From positions 434,001 to 498,000 of the forward strand of contig NZ_JABSPA010000003.1 in the NCBI RefSeq assembly GCF_013214175.1: a stretch of DNA of 64,000 nucleotides. Direction: 5' to 3'. This stretch comes from Colwellia sp. GTDB lineage: Bacteria; Pseudomonadota; Gammaproteobacteria; Enterobacterales; Alteromonadaceae. The translations under genes and the position numbers were made by a program. This document shows, in pieces, positions 9,036 to 18,285 of this stretch. The notes under the pieces were generated by a model that was not told where the DNA came from, searched no databases, and worked only from the letters and a program-made list of their open reading frames with translations. Within the stretch, counting starts at the first letter, position 1; every line of letters begins with the position of its first letter.

Positions 9036-9062
9036 AGAACTATAAGCAGAGCTTATAGTTCT
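9036..9062. terminator. Perfect 12-bp hairpin after the DUF3300 gene
   Basis: The arms AGAACTATAAGC and its exact complement enclose a 3-base loop, 50 bases after the DUF3300 stop. An AT-rich tract precedes it and only GGTCGGATTTT follows, so termination is plausible but not certain. Confidence 0.5.
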
Positions 9063-9204
9063 GGTCGGATTTTATCGTTGGTTAATAGGGATAACAAGCC
9101 GCACAATTGCTTTAACAAATAGCGGCGGCCTAGTTAAAGCGTCTTACTTATTACAACTGATTTATTGCAATTAATTTATTGTAATAAACGATAGAGATAA
9201 AATT

Positions 9205-9990
9205 ATGAACGACACAATATTCACCTCACTACATCAACAAGCGACACCACTACTACTTTGCAATGTTTGGGATGTTGCAAGTGCAAAAACCGCGGGAAAA
9301 CTTGGCTTTAGTGCTATTGGCACCTCAAGTGCAGCAATAGCGAGTATGCTTGGTTATGCAGATGGTCAGCATATGGCCTTTGAAGAATTACTGTTTATCG
9401 TTAAGCGCATTGTTGCTTGCAGTGAATTACCTCTTAGTGTTGATATTGAAGCGGGTTTTAGTGACAACCCGCAAATAACCGCGGGTTATATTAAAGCACT
9501 GGCAGAAGTAGGTGTTGTTGGTATTAATATCGAAGACAGTAAAGTAAGTAAAACCAATGAAGAGCGAACATTAATTAATGAAAATAACTTTGCCACGTAT
9601 CTTGCTGCGATAACTAGCCAGTTACTAAAAGACAATATTGCCATCTTTATCAATGTCAGAACCGATACTTTTTTACTTGGCGTAGCGAATCCGGTTGAAG
9701 CAACACAAAAGCGTGCTAAGTTATATCAAGCTGCCGGCGCTGATGGTTTATTTGTGCCTTGTATTGTGCAAACTGAGGCGATTAAAGCTGTGGTCAATAG
9801 CACTACTTTGCCGGTGAACGTTATGTGCATGCCTGATTTAGCTGACTTTGCTACTTTACAATCACTGGGTGTTAAGCGCATTAGCATGGGCAACTTCATT
9901 TTTGATGCTTTGCAAGATGACTTAACTACAAGGTTGAGCAATATTGTGCAAGCTAACTCATTCGAACCAGTGTTTAAAGCCATAGCTTAA
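9205..9990 (+). CDS. Isocitrate lyase/PEP mutase superfamily protein
   Basis: A 261-residue cytoplasmic TIM-barrel protein of the PEP mutase/isocitrate lyase superfamily. Visible signatures are CNVWDVASAK near the N-terminus, the metal-site motif VDIEAGFSDNP around residues 78-88, GINIEDS near 110 and INVRTDTFL near 149. The catalytic KKCGH motif of true isocitrate lyases is absent, as in the oxaloacetate decarboxylase, PEP phosphonomutase-like and 2-methylisocitrate lyase-like branches. The substrate cannot be named. It appears monocistronic, with no phosphonate or methylcitrate genes nearby. Confidence 0.85.
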   Translation: MNDTIFTSLHQQATPLLLCNVWDVASAKTAGKLGFSAIGTSSAAIASMLGYADGQHMAFEELLFIVKRIVACSELPLSVDIEAGFSDNPQITAGYIKALAEVGVVGINIEDSKVSKTNEERTLINENNFATYLAAITSQLLKDNIAIFINVRTDTFLLGVANPVEATQKRAKLYQAAGADGLFVPCIVQTEAIKAVVNSTTLPVNVMCMPDLADFATLQSLGVKRISMGNFIFDALQDDLTTRLSNIVQANSFEPVFKAIA

Positions 9991-10138
9991 TCAGTATTTA
10001 AACCAGTGCTCAAATCATTGCTTAAATAAGTGTTCTAGCAAGTGCTTTAGTCAGGGGTCTATAAGTACCTTAACCTTTAGCCTTACTCATTACCCATTGT
10101 TAATGTCAGGTTAAAGTGGTCGACTAAAAAGTTAATTT

Positions 10139-10297
10139 ATAACAGTTTCATTAAGTTTGTGATCTTGTTGTGCATAGGGAAAATAAATCATGGCAAGGCG
10201 CTCGATTGAGCAATAGCTCGCTATTGGGATTGAGAGTAACGTAGAGATGGCTTATTTTAACCAGCACAAGTGAGCAATAATTTAATTAAATTGGTAT
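10139..10297 (-). repeat. 159-bp non-autonomous element, family A, copy 1
   Basis: The sequence matches 16321-16479 along its whole 159-base length in the opposite orientation. The ends are imperfect terminal inverted repeats (TTAATTAAATTGGTAT at one end, ATAACAGTTTCATTAA at the other). The centre holds the palindrome-like CAATAGC/GCTATTG. It has no coding capacity. It fits a MITE or a mobile intergenic repeat, here between a PEP-mutase-like gene and DUF2339. Confidence 0.85.
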
Positions 10298-10394
10298 TAG
10301 TTATTGTAGTCAATAGCTTATCGCATTATCTTAACCGGAGTGGATAGTTTAAAAATTCAAGTACAAATTCAAATGAAAATTACAGGATGTAATA

Positions 10395-13265
10395 ATGAAT
10401 GAAGAAGTTAAAGCGTTAAGATCAGAGTTAGCGCTTGTTAAACTTCAATTTAGTCAACGACTTGATGCGGTTGAAAATCGCTTGAATAACTTGCTGGCTC
10501 AAGATGAACGGCAAGCAGAGCAACACCATCAAGAAGTTACTCAAGTTGAAGGTAGTAATGCAGGAGCTGAGACGGATGTGTTTACTCAGCCTACTTCCTC
10601 TAGGGAGGCTGCCGCTAAAGCCGATGCTCTTAAGGCCGCTTTTTCTGAAACGAATATTGCAGAGGAATACAGCCGGTTAGACAAACAAGCTAAAGCATCG
10701 CTCTTCAACATACCTTCATTTTTCACGTTATTTTTTCAAACTATATTATCTTCTTTGTTCGACTGGCTCTCACCGGTTACTCAAGTTTATCAGTCCTATA
10801 AAGATCGAGGCATGTTAGGAATATTTATCCTCACTATGGTCGGCATCGGCTTAATACTTGCGGGCTTTGGTTATTTAATGCAGCTGCTTATTGATCAGTT
10901 AGGGGCGGGCTATAAATCGCTACTAATGTGCATTGCCGCAATATTGGTGATGGGGTTAGGCATAGGCCTAAAAATAAAGACACGTTTTAGTGAGTTTGCC
11001 ACAGCCATTGTTACCTTAGGCATATTACTTTCTTATAGTACCGTTTATTTTTCCGGTAGTGTTTACGGACTAATACCCAATGTCGCCGTGTTGATTTTAT
11101 ACCTAGCAATCGCCTTGCTTTGTCACACACTGGCATTGTGGCTAGATACCAAGGTTGTCGCTGCTTTGGGTGTAATAGGTATTGCGACTATGCCGATGCT
11201 GTCAAATGTCGTTAATATTGAACCATTTTACTATTTATTATCTCTCGCCTTTGTTGTTGGTAGCAGTTTAATTCTATCTTATAAACACGTTGGACCTTGG
11301 CTTGCCCACTTAAGTTTAGCTTTTACTCTTGTCTCTATTGAGTGGCTTCTGGAAGTCGATAGTATTCATATTTCATCTTGGCTGATTAATCTATTTTATC
11401 TGCTGTTTTTTGCTTATGCCTCCGTTTCCTTGCTTAAAGAAAGCACATCAAGCCGTCAAAGCTTAATTTTCCTAGCAGCGACAGTTGGCACTACTACATT
11501 AATATTTCTGCAAGCATCAGAGCTATTTACTAGGCAAATAAGCGTTAATTTTGCGGTTAATACTTTGATTGCGATAATGGCAAGTTTAATGTTTTATAAA
11601 ATAAAACGTGAGTTAACACATTTTTTCATCTTGCTTGCTGCTTTATGGAGTGTGCTTACTGTAGTAAGTGCTATTAGTGATGCCTATTGGGGGATAGCTT
11701 GGGCCGTAGAAGGAATATTATTGCTGGCAATTGGCCGTCGATATAACTTTTCAATGTCCTTAAATCAAGGGCAAATATTAACGGCAGTAGCACTTTTATA
11801 TTCATTGTCTGCGTTAGCAATATATTTCCCACTACCGGCACTTAAATCGGTAGATGGCTGGGTGTTATCACTGATGATTGTCGCAATTATTGCTATATGG
11901 CAAAGATTGATCAACAACAGCGCAGTATTTGATTGGCTGACGAAAAATAAAGTGAAGCCTTTTTTACAATTGCTAGAAGCGGTTTTCTTAACTACTTTGC
12001 TTATTGTCAGTGCTGATATCTGGTTAGGAAACTGGACAGGAGCCATAGTCATTTTTGTGCAGCTGGCATTATTATTTAGAGCGAGAAGCTGCCAGCAAGT
12101 AGCAATAGAAATATTTGCGGCAATACTTATTATAGTGCCACTATTTTATGTCTATGAAGGGGCATTGATGGTTGATAGCTATCGCTTTATCATGCTGCCA
12201 CTCTTTGCAAAAGGAGCCTTAGTTTCGGCCTTTATTCAACTTTGGTTATGGTCCGCTTTCTATAGAAAATATCAAGCAGATAGCGCAATGATAAAGCTTG
12301 CCGAGGGCATAAGAGTTCTGTTCTATATGTTCATTCCTATTTGTTGGCTTGGCTCGGTTATTCGCCGCTTTGAAGAAGAGTCATTGATGTTTTTATGGCT
12401 TTCACCATTAATCGCTTTATTGTTAGCCCGCAAGGTAAATCACCCCTTACTAGTTAAAGAGACCCAAGTATTAACTGGCCTGGCAAGTGTGGCTTTTGTC
12501 ATTGCTATTGGCGAGTTATCACTAATAAATAGTATTGTTGTACTAGTTGGTTTTTCGAGTTATTACGCTTTGGCCTATTTATTAAACCGAAAAGACTCTG
12601 TTCATATATACCAATTCATTTGTAGTTGGGGAATAGTAACCCTTGGTTTTGCTATCCCTAACCTTGTTGGCTCGCAAGCCGATAGCCTTTTTTATGGGGT
12701 AATTATTGCGGCAATGTATTGGGGCGTTACGTTTAATAGCTTAAACCTATCTGAACATTTAAAAAGAAATGAAACGTTCGTCATAACAGTTAATTTACTC
12801 TTGGTTATTGGCGCTTGGCTGCTCATTTTACCCCAGGCAAGTTATGTAATAGTGCCGGTAATATTTATCATGGCCTGCTTGTATCAAAAAGACTACAAAT
12901 TTAGCCACAATAAACTGGGCAAAAAGTTACAACTCAATGGTGATTTGTTTTTACACTCTATCGCCGCTATTACCTATGTAATCTTGTTATATTCCTTTGA
13001 AATATATCGGATTGAGTTATTAATTGCTCCGGCATTAGCGGTTCATGGCGCTATGATTTTATTCCTAAAAGATAGACGTATAACCACGGTGAAATATAGT
13101 TTCGCTTTGATATTATTAGGCATAGTTAAACTGGCGATGATTGACGCTGCCAATGCCTTGCTATGGCAAAAAGTTATCTTATTTATGGGTATTGGTATAT
13201 TTATTTTGTTGGCATCATTTTGGTATCAAAAGTTGGCCAATAGAGTCGAGCCATCAACAAGTTAG
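10395..13265 (+). CDS. DUF2339 multi-pass inner membrane protein
   Basis: A 956-residue integral membrane protein. The first ~45 residues form a charged coiled coil (heptads around LVKLQFSQRLDAVENRL), followed by a disordered Glu/Gln/Thr linker and a hydrophobic region from ~140 to the end with about 25 or more predicted helices. A DUF2339 landmark, AWAVEGILLLAIGRR, is visible near residue 435. The family occurs widely in Gram-negatives as a large predicted membrane protein of unknown function. It stands alone, with ~210 bases behind it before the next gene. A transport or envelope-polymer role would be a guess. Confidence 0.85.
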   Translation: MNEEVKALRSELALVKLQFSQRLDAVENRLNNLLAQDERQAEQHHQEVTQVEGSNAGAETDVFTQPTSSREAAAKADALKAAFSETNIAEEYSRLDKQAKASLFNIPSFFTLFFQTILSSLFDWLSPVTQVYQSYKDRGMLGIFILTMVGIGLILAGFGYLMQLLIDQLGAGYKSLLMCIAAILVMGLGIGLKIKTRFSEFATAIVTLGILLSYSTVYFSGSVYGLIPNVAVLILYLAIALLCHTLALWLDTKVVAALGVIGIATMPMLSNVVNIEPFYYLLSLAFVVGSSLILSYKHVGPWLAHLSLAFTLVSIEWLLEVDSIHISSWLINLFYLLFFAYASVSLLKESTSSRQSLIFLAATVGTTTLIFLQASELFTRQISVNFAVNTLIAIMASLMFYKIKRELTHFFILLAALWSVLTVVSAISDAYWGIAWAVEGILLLAIGRRYNFSMSLNQGQILTAVALLYSLSALAIYFPLPALKSVDGWVLSLMIVAIIAIWQRLINNSAVFDWLTKNKVKPFLQLLEAVFLTTLLIVSADIWLGNWTGAIVIFVQLALLFRARSCQQVAIEIFAAILIIVPLFYVYEGALMVDSYRFIMLPLFAKGALVSAFIQLWLWSAFYRKYQADSAMIKLAEGIRVLFYMFIPICWLGSVIRRFEEESLMFLWLSPLIALLLARKVNHPLLVKETQVLTGLASVAFVIAIGELSLINSIVVLVGFSSYYALAYLLNRKDSVHIYQFICSWGIVTLGFAIPNLVGSQADSLFYGVIIAAMYWGVTFNSLNLSEHLKRNETFVITVNLLLVIGAWLLILPQASYVIVPVIFIMACLYQKDYKFSHNKLGKKLQLNGDLFLHSIAAITYVILLYSFEIYRIELLIAPALAVHGAMILFLKDRRITTVKYSFALILLGIVKLAMIDAANALLWQKVILFMGIGIFILLASFWYQKLANRVEPSTS

Positions 13266-13474
13266 TTGTGATTTACCGTTAAAATACAACGGTTAAAGTT
13301 TAGACTCTTTATAGCAAAAACTGCCGTTAACGGTATTTAAAAAAATGTGGCTATATGGCATTTCAAATTTGTCTAATAACGCGAACACTTAGTATTAATT
13401 ATCTACTTTGTCTATGTTATAAATGACTATTCAATTTCATCTGGCGAAAAATTAACAAGAGGTTATAAAGGAAT

Positions 13475-14599
13475 ATGAGACGAACTTCATCAATCTTAAA
13501 AAAACATAGGTACGGGGAACGTGTTTATTTACCTAGTGATGCACGTGATAATCAGTATATTTTAGCTGAAATACCCTTAACGGATAATTTAATTAATCTA
13601 GTGTGTGGTGCTATCGATGAAACGTCAGTTAAGCCATATCAAAAGTTCTATCAAAGCTTGTCACACAAAATATTTGAGATCGTTGAAGAACATGGTCTAT
13701 CGCATGTTAATTTTGTTGCCAATAACCGTTTAGTTAGGGTGCGCTATAGTGGCGAACAGCAAGTGTTACACACAGAACAGCAATCTTTTTTCTTCTACTG
13801 TCCTGAGCACAATAGTACTTTTAAAGGCTATTTTGATGGCGCAATTAGAGCCAGAAAAATTAAAATATTGTTTTTAGCTACCGGGCAAGAGCTTAGAGTT
13901 AATTCAGGTAAATTCCATAGTAAGGTTTACCAAGCGATTAAAGATATTTCAAAGTCTATTGGTTTAGCTGAGAATGAGATTAAATTGCGCGATCATCAAC
14001 ATTTAACCTTTGATGTTTTTGCCAAAGAAAAAGGTGCAACTAACACCATTAGCCATACCTTTAGAGAAATTGCCGATCGTTATGAAAGTCAGGGTCAGAG
14101 TCTTAGCAATGAGCATACCTCGGTTACTTACATAGTCGCCAGTATTCCAATGGCACGCCGTTTATTAAAAGGTGCGGAAATTGATTATTTATCGGATGAG
14201 CCATTTACTAAACTTTATAAAAAAATAGAAAATGCTTTTAACAAGTCTTGCCAGGCCAATAAAATTGACCAAGCTGCATTACTTGCCAATGGTGTATCGC
14301 CATTTGTTCGTTATGATGAAAATGAAGTAGCAAATGTGGCTGGTGAGTTAATCTATATCGGTGTCAATCCAAATAACGCTGAGACACGTTTTTGCGTGCA
14401 TTGGGAAGCCGATACATTAGTTGATACGCTACGCTTTGTATTTTTTGCTGATAAGAGTGATGAAACACACCACAACTATGGCAAGTTTGTTAATCAAGCC
14501 ATTGCGGCGGTGAGAGCATTTTCTGATGAAGTGGATTGGAAAAAAGAAAGTGATGACATTATTGTTCGTGTACACCAACATATTATGTTGAATGTGTAA
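13475..14599 (+). CDS. DUF3083-like protein made of two homologous halves
   Basis: A 374-residue soluble protein without signal or membrane segment, probably the DUF3083 family of Alteromonadales (recognised from memory, moderate certainty). It is internally duplicated. YILAEIPLTDNL, the Y-K-F-Y helix and LVRVRYSGEQ of the first half line up with YIVASIPMARRL, FTKLYKKIENAF and FVRYDENE of the second. KIKILFLATGQ, GKFHSKVYQAI and LRDHQHLTFDVF line up with TLRFVFFADKS, GKFVNQAIAAV and VRVHQHIMLNV. The repeated RxHQH motif may be a functional site. It is monocistronic with its own terminator. Function is unknown. Confidence 0.75.
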   Translation: MRRTSSILKKHRYGERVYLPSDARDNQYILAEIPLTDNLINLVCGAIDETSVKPYQKFYQSLSHKIFEIVEEHGLSHVNFVANNRLVRVRYSGEQQVLHTEQQSFFFYCPEHNSTFKGYFDGAIRARKIKILFLATGQELRVNSGKFHSKVYQAIKDISKSIGLAENEIKLRDHQHLTFDVFAKEKGATNTISHTFREIADRYESQGQSLSNEHTSVTYIVASIPMARRLLKGAEIDYLSDEPFTKLYKKIENAFNKSCQANKIDQAALLANGVSPFVRYDENEVANVAGELIYIGVNPNNAETRFCVHWEADTLVDTLRFVFFADKSDETHHNYGKFVNQAIAAVRAFSDEVDWKKESDDIIVRVHQHIMLNV

Positions 14600-14624
14600 G
14601 CGCTAATCAGTTTAGTTTATTTTA

Positions 14625-14655
14625 AAATCCTGCAATATCATGCAGGATTTTTTTT
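14625..14655. terminator. Terminator between the DUF3083 and DUF4442 genes
   Basis: AAATCCTGCA and TGCAGGATTTTTTTT form a 10-bp stem with a 6-base loop and a long T run. It lies between two convergent genes and can serve both. Confidence 0.9.
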
Positions 14656-14678
14656 GTTATAAAATAATACTGAGTAGG

Positions 14679-15176
14679 CTAGTTATGTGTTTTATCAGTC
14701 AACTTGCTCATGCCTTTTGGCTTTTTTCGACGAATATAAAGAGTACGATTTAGTTTGGCCACTATATCTCCTTGTTCATCTTTTACATATACGGGAATTT
14801 GAGGTAAGTATTTTTCACCATTAGCCGTGTTAGCAATAATATCGTCAATGAGTTGTTGATTAATGGCAAAGTCGGCAATGACTTTACCTTTCCCGGGCTT
14901 GATAAAATCAATGTCAGCTGACTTATCCCATACCAGGTATTGATCTCCTAGCTGTGCCATGATCATTAACATATAAAAAGGGTCGGTCATTGCGAATAAA
15001 GAACCACCAAAATGGCTTCCTACAGCATTTTTATTCCACGGGCGTAAGGTTAATTCTACACGTGCCGTTTTAAAGTCAGTTGATATATGTTTTATGCGAA
15101 TACCGGCAAAAAATAACGGCGGCCAAGCATTCATAATACGGCGAAATAGCCAAGATTTTTTAAACAATATATTCAT
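14679..15176 (-). CDS. DUF4442 hot-dog-fold thioesterase-like protein
   Basis: A 165-residue cytoplasmic protein of the DUF4442 family, a PaaI/YiiD-like hot-dog fold. Visible landmarks are FFAGIRIKHIS, the NAVGSHFGGSLFAMTDPF segment typical of the central helix of hot-dog enzymes (residues ~50-66), and the later DIDFIKPGKG strand. Members are presumed acyl-CoA thioesterases, but the substrate is not known. It is convergent with the DUF3083 gene and has a ~480-base region upstream. Confidence 0.8.
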   Translation of the reverse strand: MNILFKKSWLFRRIMNAWPPLFFAGIRIKHISTDFKTARVELTLRPWNKNAVGSHFGGSLFAMTDPFYMLMIMAQLGDQYLVWDKSADIDFIKPGKGKVIADFAINQQLIDDIIANTANGEKYLPQIPVYVKDEQGDIVAKLNRTLYIRRKKPKGMSKLTDKTHN

Positions 15177-15655
15177 TTAGAGTCACTTTATAAAATTCTA
15201 TTAGGCTGAATCGAGGGATAACACTCAACTCATTGTACCAGTTGGCAGGCAGTAATATAAACCTTATAACTTTCAAAATCTAGCTAGTGCGTTGATAGTT
15301 AGATATCTAACCGGTTTACCTTGGTTTTGTTATAGTGATAACTTTAGCTATTTTCTTTATAGCTTATGGAACAAATAGGATGCTAATATCTTAGCTATTA
15401 ATAAGTCGTTTCTGCATTCTTGTAGACTAATATTAATAGAGTCGTCATTAAGGAAAGGCTGGAATTCAGCAAAGTAGTCTGTTCAGTAATACTGCTGTCT
15501 GCCTGGCAATGCATTGAAAACCTTAAGCGTAATCGCTTATCTGTACTTCCACACGGGGAAGTACAATAAGTTAATTTTCCTTACCTTAAGCAACTCTTGC
15601 AACATACCGAGCGGTTGGTTATGATTTAATAGAATGAATAAATTGAGAAGTAACC
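15177..15655. other. 479-bp gap upstream of the TetR gene with a 9-bp hairpin
   Basis: I see no open frame here. A perfect 9-bp stem (TGTACTTCC / GGAAGTACA, 15542-15565) lies ~90 bases before the TetR gene, preceded by the small inverted repeat AAGCG-TAAT-CGCTT. This may be a structured leader, a small RNA end or an operator. The TetR-type site at 15606-15615 is listed separately. Confidence 0.4.
15606..15615. promoter_or_regulatory. Candidate TetR operator in its own promoter
   Basis: The core ACCG-AG-CGGT, followed by TGGT, matches in reverse complement the ACCGCTCGGT core found twice upstream of the MlaC-like gene. It lies ~40 bases before the TetR start, as expected for autoregulation. 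Confidence 0.65.
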
Positions 15656-16240
15656 ATGAGTGATGCAGAGCAAACCCGCCAAAATATATTAACCGTGGCC
15701 GCCGATGAAATTCATCAGCATGGTTTTAAAGCGACTAGCTTGTCGGTTATTCTCAATCGCTGCGAAATATCAAAAGGCGCGCTATATCACCACTTCACCA
15801 GTAAAATTGAGCTGGGTTACGCGGTATTCGAAGAAATTTATACACCAATGTTTTTAGATCTCTGGCAGTCAGCTTTGGCTGTTGAAGACCCTGTTGAAGG
15901 TTTATGTACTTTTTTTACCTCAATGACAGAGCAAATGTCTTGTAGTGAAGTTGTTTGTGGCTGTCCGCTCAACAACCTCTGTGAAGAAATGGCCAATGTT
16001 GATGAGGGCTTCCGATTACGTATTTTGTCTATGCAAGAACAGTTGAATCAGTCGATTGTTGATGCTCTTGAGAAAATCAATGATGATTTACGCGACGGTT
16101 TAGCGCTGAGCCAGGTGAGTTACTTTATTGTCGCGACCCTAAATGGTGCGACCACCTTAAGTAAAAGCTCACGCAATAAAGAGTTGTTCAAGCAAGTAAT
16201 TGCTGAGTTATGCCTTTATATTCGAGCGTTGAAAAAATAG
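15656..16240 (+). CDS. TetR/AcrR-family transcriptional regulator
   Basis: A 194-residue repressor. The N-terminal helix-turn-helix (residues ~8-52) is clear: RQNILTVAADEI, TSLSVILNRCEISKGALYHHF. The C-terminal ligand domain carries the CGCPLNNLCEEMA segment common to the NemR/ComR-like branch, with several Cys residues (SCSEVVCGCPL) that could sense electrophiles or metals. Copies of an ACCGnnCGGT palindrome lie just before this gene and before the MlaC-like operon ~430 bases downstream, suggesting that it represses itself and that operon. The ligand is unknown. Confidence 0.9.
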   Translation: MSDAEQTRQNILTVAADEIHQHGFKATSLSVILNRCEISKGALYHHFTSKIELGYAVFEEIYTPMFLDLWQSALAVEDPVEGLCTFFTSMTEQMSCSEVVCGCPLNNLCEEMANVDEGFRLRILSMQEQLNQSIVDALEKINDDLRDGLALSQVSYFIVATLNGATTLSKSSRNKELFKQVIAELCLYIRALKK

Positions 16241-16320
16241 CTCCGCTTATTGCGATGTTATTACTAACCCCTGTTAACTTATCTTTCTTTTATAGCGCTT
16301 AGCTGAAGATGTAGCTACTA

Positions 16321-16479
16321 ATACCAATTTAATTAAATTATTGCCCACTTGTGCTGGTTAAAATACTCCAAGGCGGTGTTGCTCTCAATCCCAATAGCCA
16401 GCTATTGCTCAATCAAGCGCCTTGCCCTGATTTATTTTCCCTACTCACATCAAGATCACAAACTTAATGAAAATGGTAT
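16321..16479 (+). repeat. 159-bp non-autonomous element, family A, copy 2
   Basis: It has the same length as the copy at 10139-10297 and runs in the opposite orientation. The terminal inverted repeats are ATACCAATTTAATTAA and TTAATGAAAATGGTAT (13 of 16 positions pair). The internal core CAATAGCCAGCTATTG is a perfect 16-base palindrome. It lies between the TetR gene and its presumed target operon, outside the operators. Confidence 0.87.
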
Positions 16480-16571
16480 AAGTTAACAGCCGCTTAATAG
16501 CTCTGACATTGTTTTCGCTTATTCCTATTTACACTTTCGTAAACATTTTTATTCTTTAGATTATCTTTCAC

Positions 16572-16632
16572 AAACCGCTCGGTCGGTGCTATTATCTCGC
16601 CATAAATAAAACATACCGCTCGGTCGGTATGT
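16572..16632 (+). promoter_or_regulatory. Tandem TetR operators upstream of the MlaC-like operon
   Basis: Two copies of ACCGCTCGGTCGGT (16574-16587 and 16615-16628) lie 41 bases apart, near four helical turns. The second is framed as ACATACCG-CTCGGT-CGGTATGT, with perfect 8-base arms. An AT-rich TATTAT between them could be a -10 element. The sites match the one in front of the TetR gene. Confidence 0.75.
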
Positions 16633-16679
16633 TTTGACCTATTCCGTAGTACACATTTTATATTCAAGGATTTCTTACC

Positions 16680-17345
16680 ATGAGAACATTGATAGCAAAA
16701 AGCCTTTTAGCCTTTTTTTTATCTTCGACTATTGCTACAGCGGTAATGGCGGCATCAGCTAACTCAGTACCTTTAGCAACAGTACCTTCAGCACTCTCTT
16801 ATCTAGATAGTGCTTCCCCTTACGTAGTATTAAAAACAGCGGGTACTAACTTATTTTCACGAATATCGGCTAATCAACAAGCCATTGCTAAATTTCCACA
16901 TTTAATGCGCGACATTGTTGAAGAAGAGCTAATGCCCGCAATAGATTATCGCTATGCTTCCTATCGTATTTTGGGTAAACACTTGAAAAAAATATCAAAA
17001 CAGCAGCGTGCTGATTTTGTTGAAGCCATGCGTCATTACTTGGTAAGAACCTACTCTATTGCTTTAGCTAAGTATAAAAACCAGCAAGTGATTTTTGAGC
17101 CGGAAAAACCGACTAAAGGTAAAAGGATCATTGGCATTAAAACTCAAATTATTGAGCAAGGTGCACCAACCATTAATATCGTTTTTCAAATGCGACAAAA
17201 TAAAAAAACCAAGCAATGGAAAGCGTTTGATATCACGATAGAAGGCATTTCATTATTAAGCACAAAACAAGCAGAGCTTAATAAAAAAATAGCTAAGCAG
17301 GGCATAGATCACGTTACTTTAGAATTAGCGGCCTTAGCCAAATAA
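16680..17345 (+). CDS. MlaC/Ttg2D-like periplasmic phospholipid-binding protein
   Basis: A 221-residue secreted protein of the MlaC (toluene tolerance Ttg2D) family. It has a signal peptide with cleavage after VMA near residue 24. The family pattern follows: SPYVVLKTAGTNLFSRI, the EEELMPAIDYRYASYRILGKH segment with conserved aromatics, RADFVEAMRHYLVRTY, then a beta-rich C-terminal half (VTLELAAL ending). MlaC normally shuttles phospholipids between MlaA and MlaFEDB. Here no other mla gene is adjacent; instead it is preceded by TetR operators and followed by a membrane protein gene. It may be an inducible stand-alone lipid carrier. Confidence 0.85.
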   Translation: MRTLIAKSLLAFFLSSTIATAVMAASANSVPLATVPSALSYLDSASPYVVLKTAGTNLFSRISANQQAIAKFPHLMRDIVEEELMPAIDYRYASYRILGKHLKKISKQQRADFVEAMRHYLVRTYSIALAKYKNQQVIFEPEKPTKGKRIIGIKTQIIEQGAPTINIVFQMRQNKKTKQWKAFDITIEGISLLSTKQAELNKKIAKQGIDHVTLELAALAK

Positions 17346-17381
17346 TTTTAATTCACTTAATATAATTTAACCTTTTTACGA

Positions 17382-18029
17382 ATGGAGTTTGTTTTGTTGC
17401 AAATATTTAAAATGTTGGTATTACCTTTTATCATTATTTCACTGCTATCGGCAGGTGTTATTACCACCATTAATATCGATTATTTTGTCTTAGAAAATAA
17501 TTTGTCTGAACGTTCACTGACTGAGCTATTTCAGCAACTGTTATTGCTAGCGAGTGTAGGCATCTTTATTTGGTCAGCAACTAAAGTAGCGGAATCACGG
17601 ACATTGTTTATTTTAGTGGCTGGATTTTTTGGCTGTATGTTTTTACGCGAACTCGATTTTTACTTTGACATGATAGTGCACGGCTTTTGGTTGTACCCAA
17701 CTCTCTTGTTAGCTAGCTCGGTGATCATTTATAGCGTGAGGCATAGTGACTATCTAGTTAGCTCTGTTCGTTCATTTAGTCAAACTAATGCCTATTTCAA
17801 TATTTTAGTTGGTCTAGTTATTATCATGATTTTTAGCCGGTTATTTGGTTCAGGTACGCTTTGGAAGGAAGTGATGAATGATGATTACCATCATATTTAT
17901 AAAACTATCATTCAAGAAGGTTTAGAGCTATTCGGTTATCTATTTTTATTTATTGGTTCATTTCACCAACTAAGAGCAGTGCAGAGCAAGCGATATGACG
18001 ATAACGCTTTACCATTAGCAGTAAGTTAA
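17382..18029 (+). CDS. Multi-pass membrane protein downstream of the MlaC-like gene
   Basis: A ~215-residue inner membrane protein with about six hydrophobic segments (near residues 8-28, 50-65, 70-88, 100-118, 145-162 and 185-200). I recognise no family. It starts 37 bases after the MlaC-like stop, probably in the same operon. The ATG at 17382 has no ribosome site; GGAG at 17384-17387 instead fits TTG starts at 17394 or 17397, which would shorten the protein by 4-5 residues. The context suggests an envelope-lipid or stress function, but nothing in the sequence proves it. Confidence 0.7.
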   Translation: MEFVLLQIFKMLVLPFIIISLLSAGVITTINIDYFVLENNLSERSLTELFQQLLLLASVGIFIWSATKVAESRTLFILVAGFFGCMFLRELDFYFDMIVHGFWLYPTLLLASSVIIYSVRHSDYLVSSVRSFSQTNAYFNILVGLVIIMIFSRLFGSGTLWKEVMNDDYHHIYKTIIQEGLELFGYLFLFIGSFHQLRAVQSKRYDDNALPLAVS

Positions 18030-18285
18030 CTTAGCCTGATTCAAAAATACCAAAATCATCGAAAATTCCCTCTATTAGGGCATAACGACATCTTAAAGCG
18101 CTAGGTACTTTACCAAGTGTCTAAACTTTTTTAAGTTGTCATTATGCCTTCATATCTTTTATTTCTCCTGATAACTTCCTTTCTATCAAGCATGCTTACA
18201 CTTCTAGGTGTAATAGAACAATTTATTGTAAATATTATGTAAAAGCTTTAGTCTTTTACTTAAGTAAAATAAGTGACCACAATGA

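Noticed and set aside
9991-10138. Degenerate AGTGCTTAA-like tandem repeat after the PEP-mutase-like gene
   Set aside because: The units are too diverged and irregular to call a repeat.
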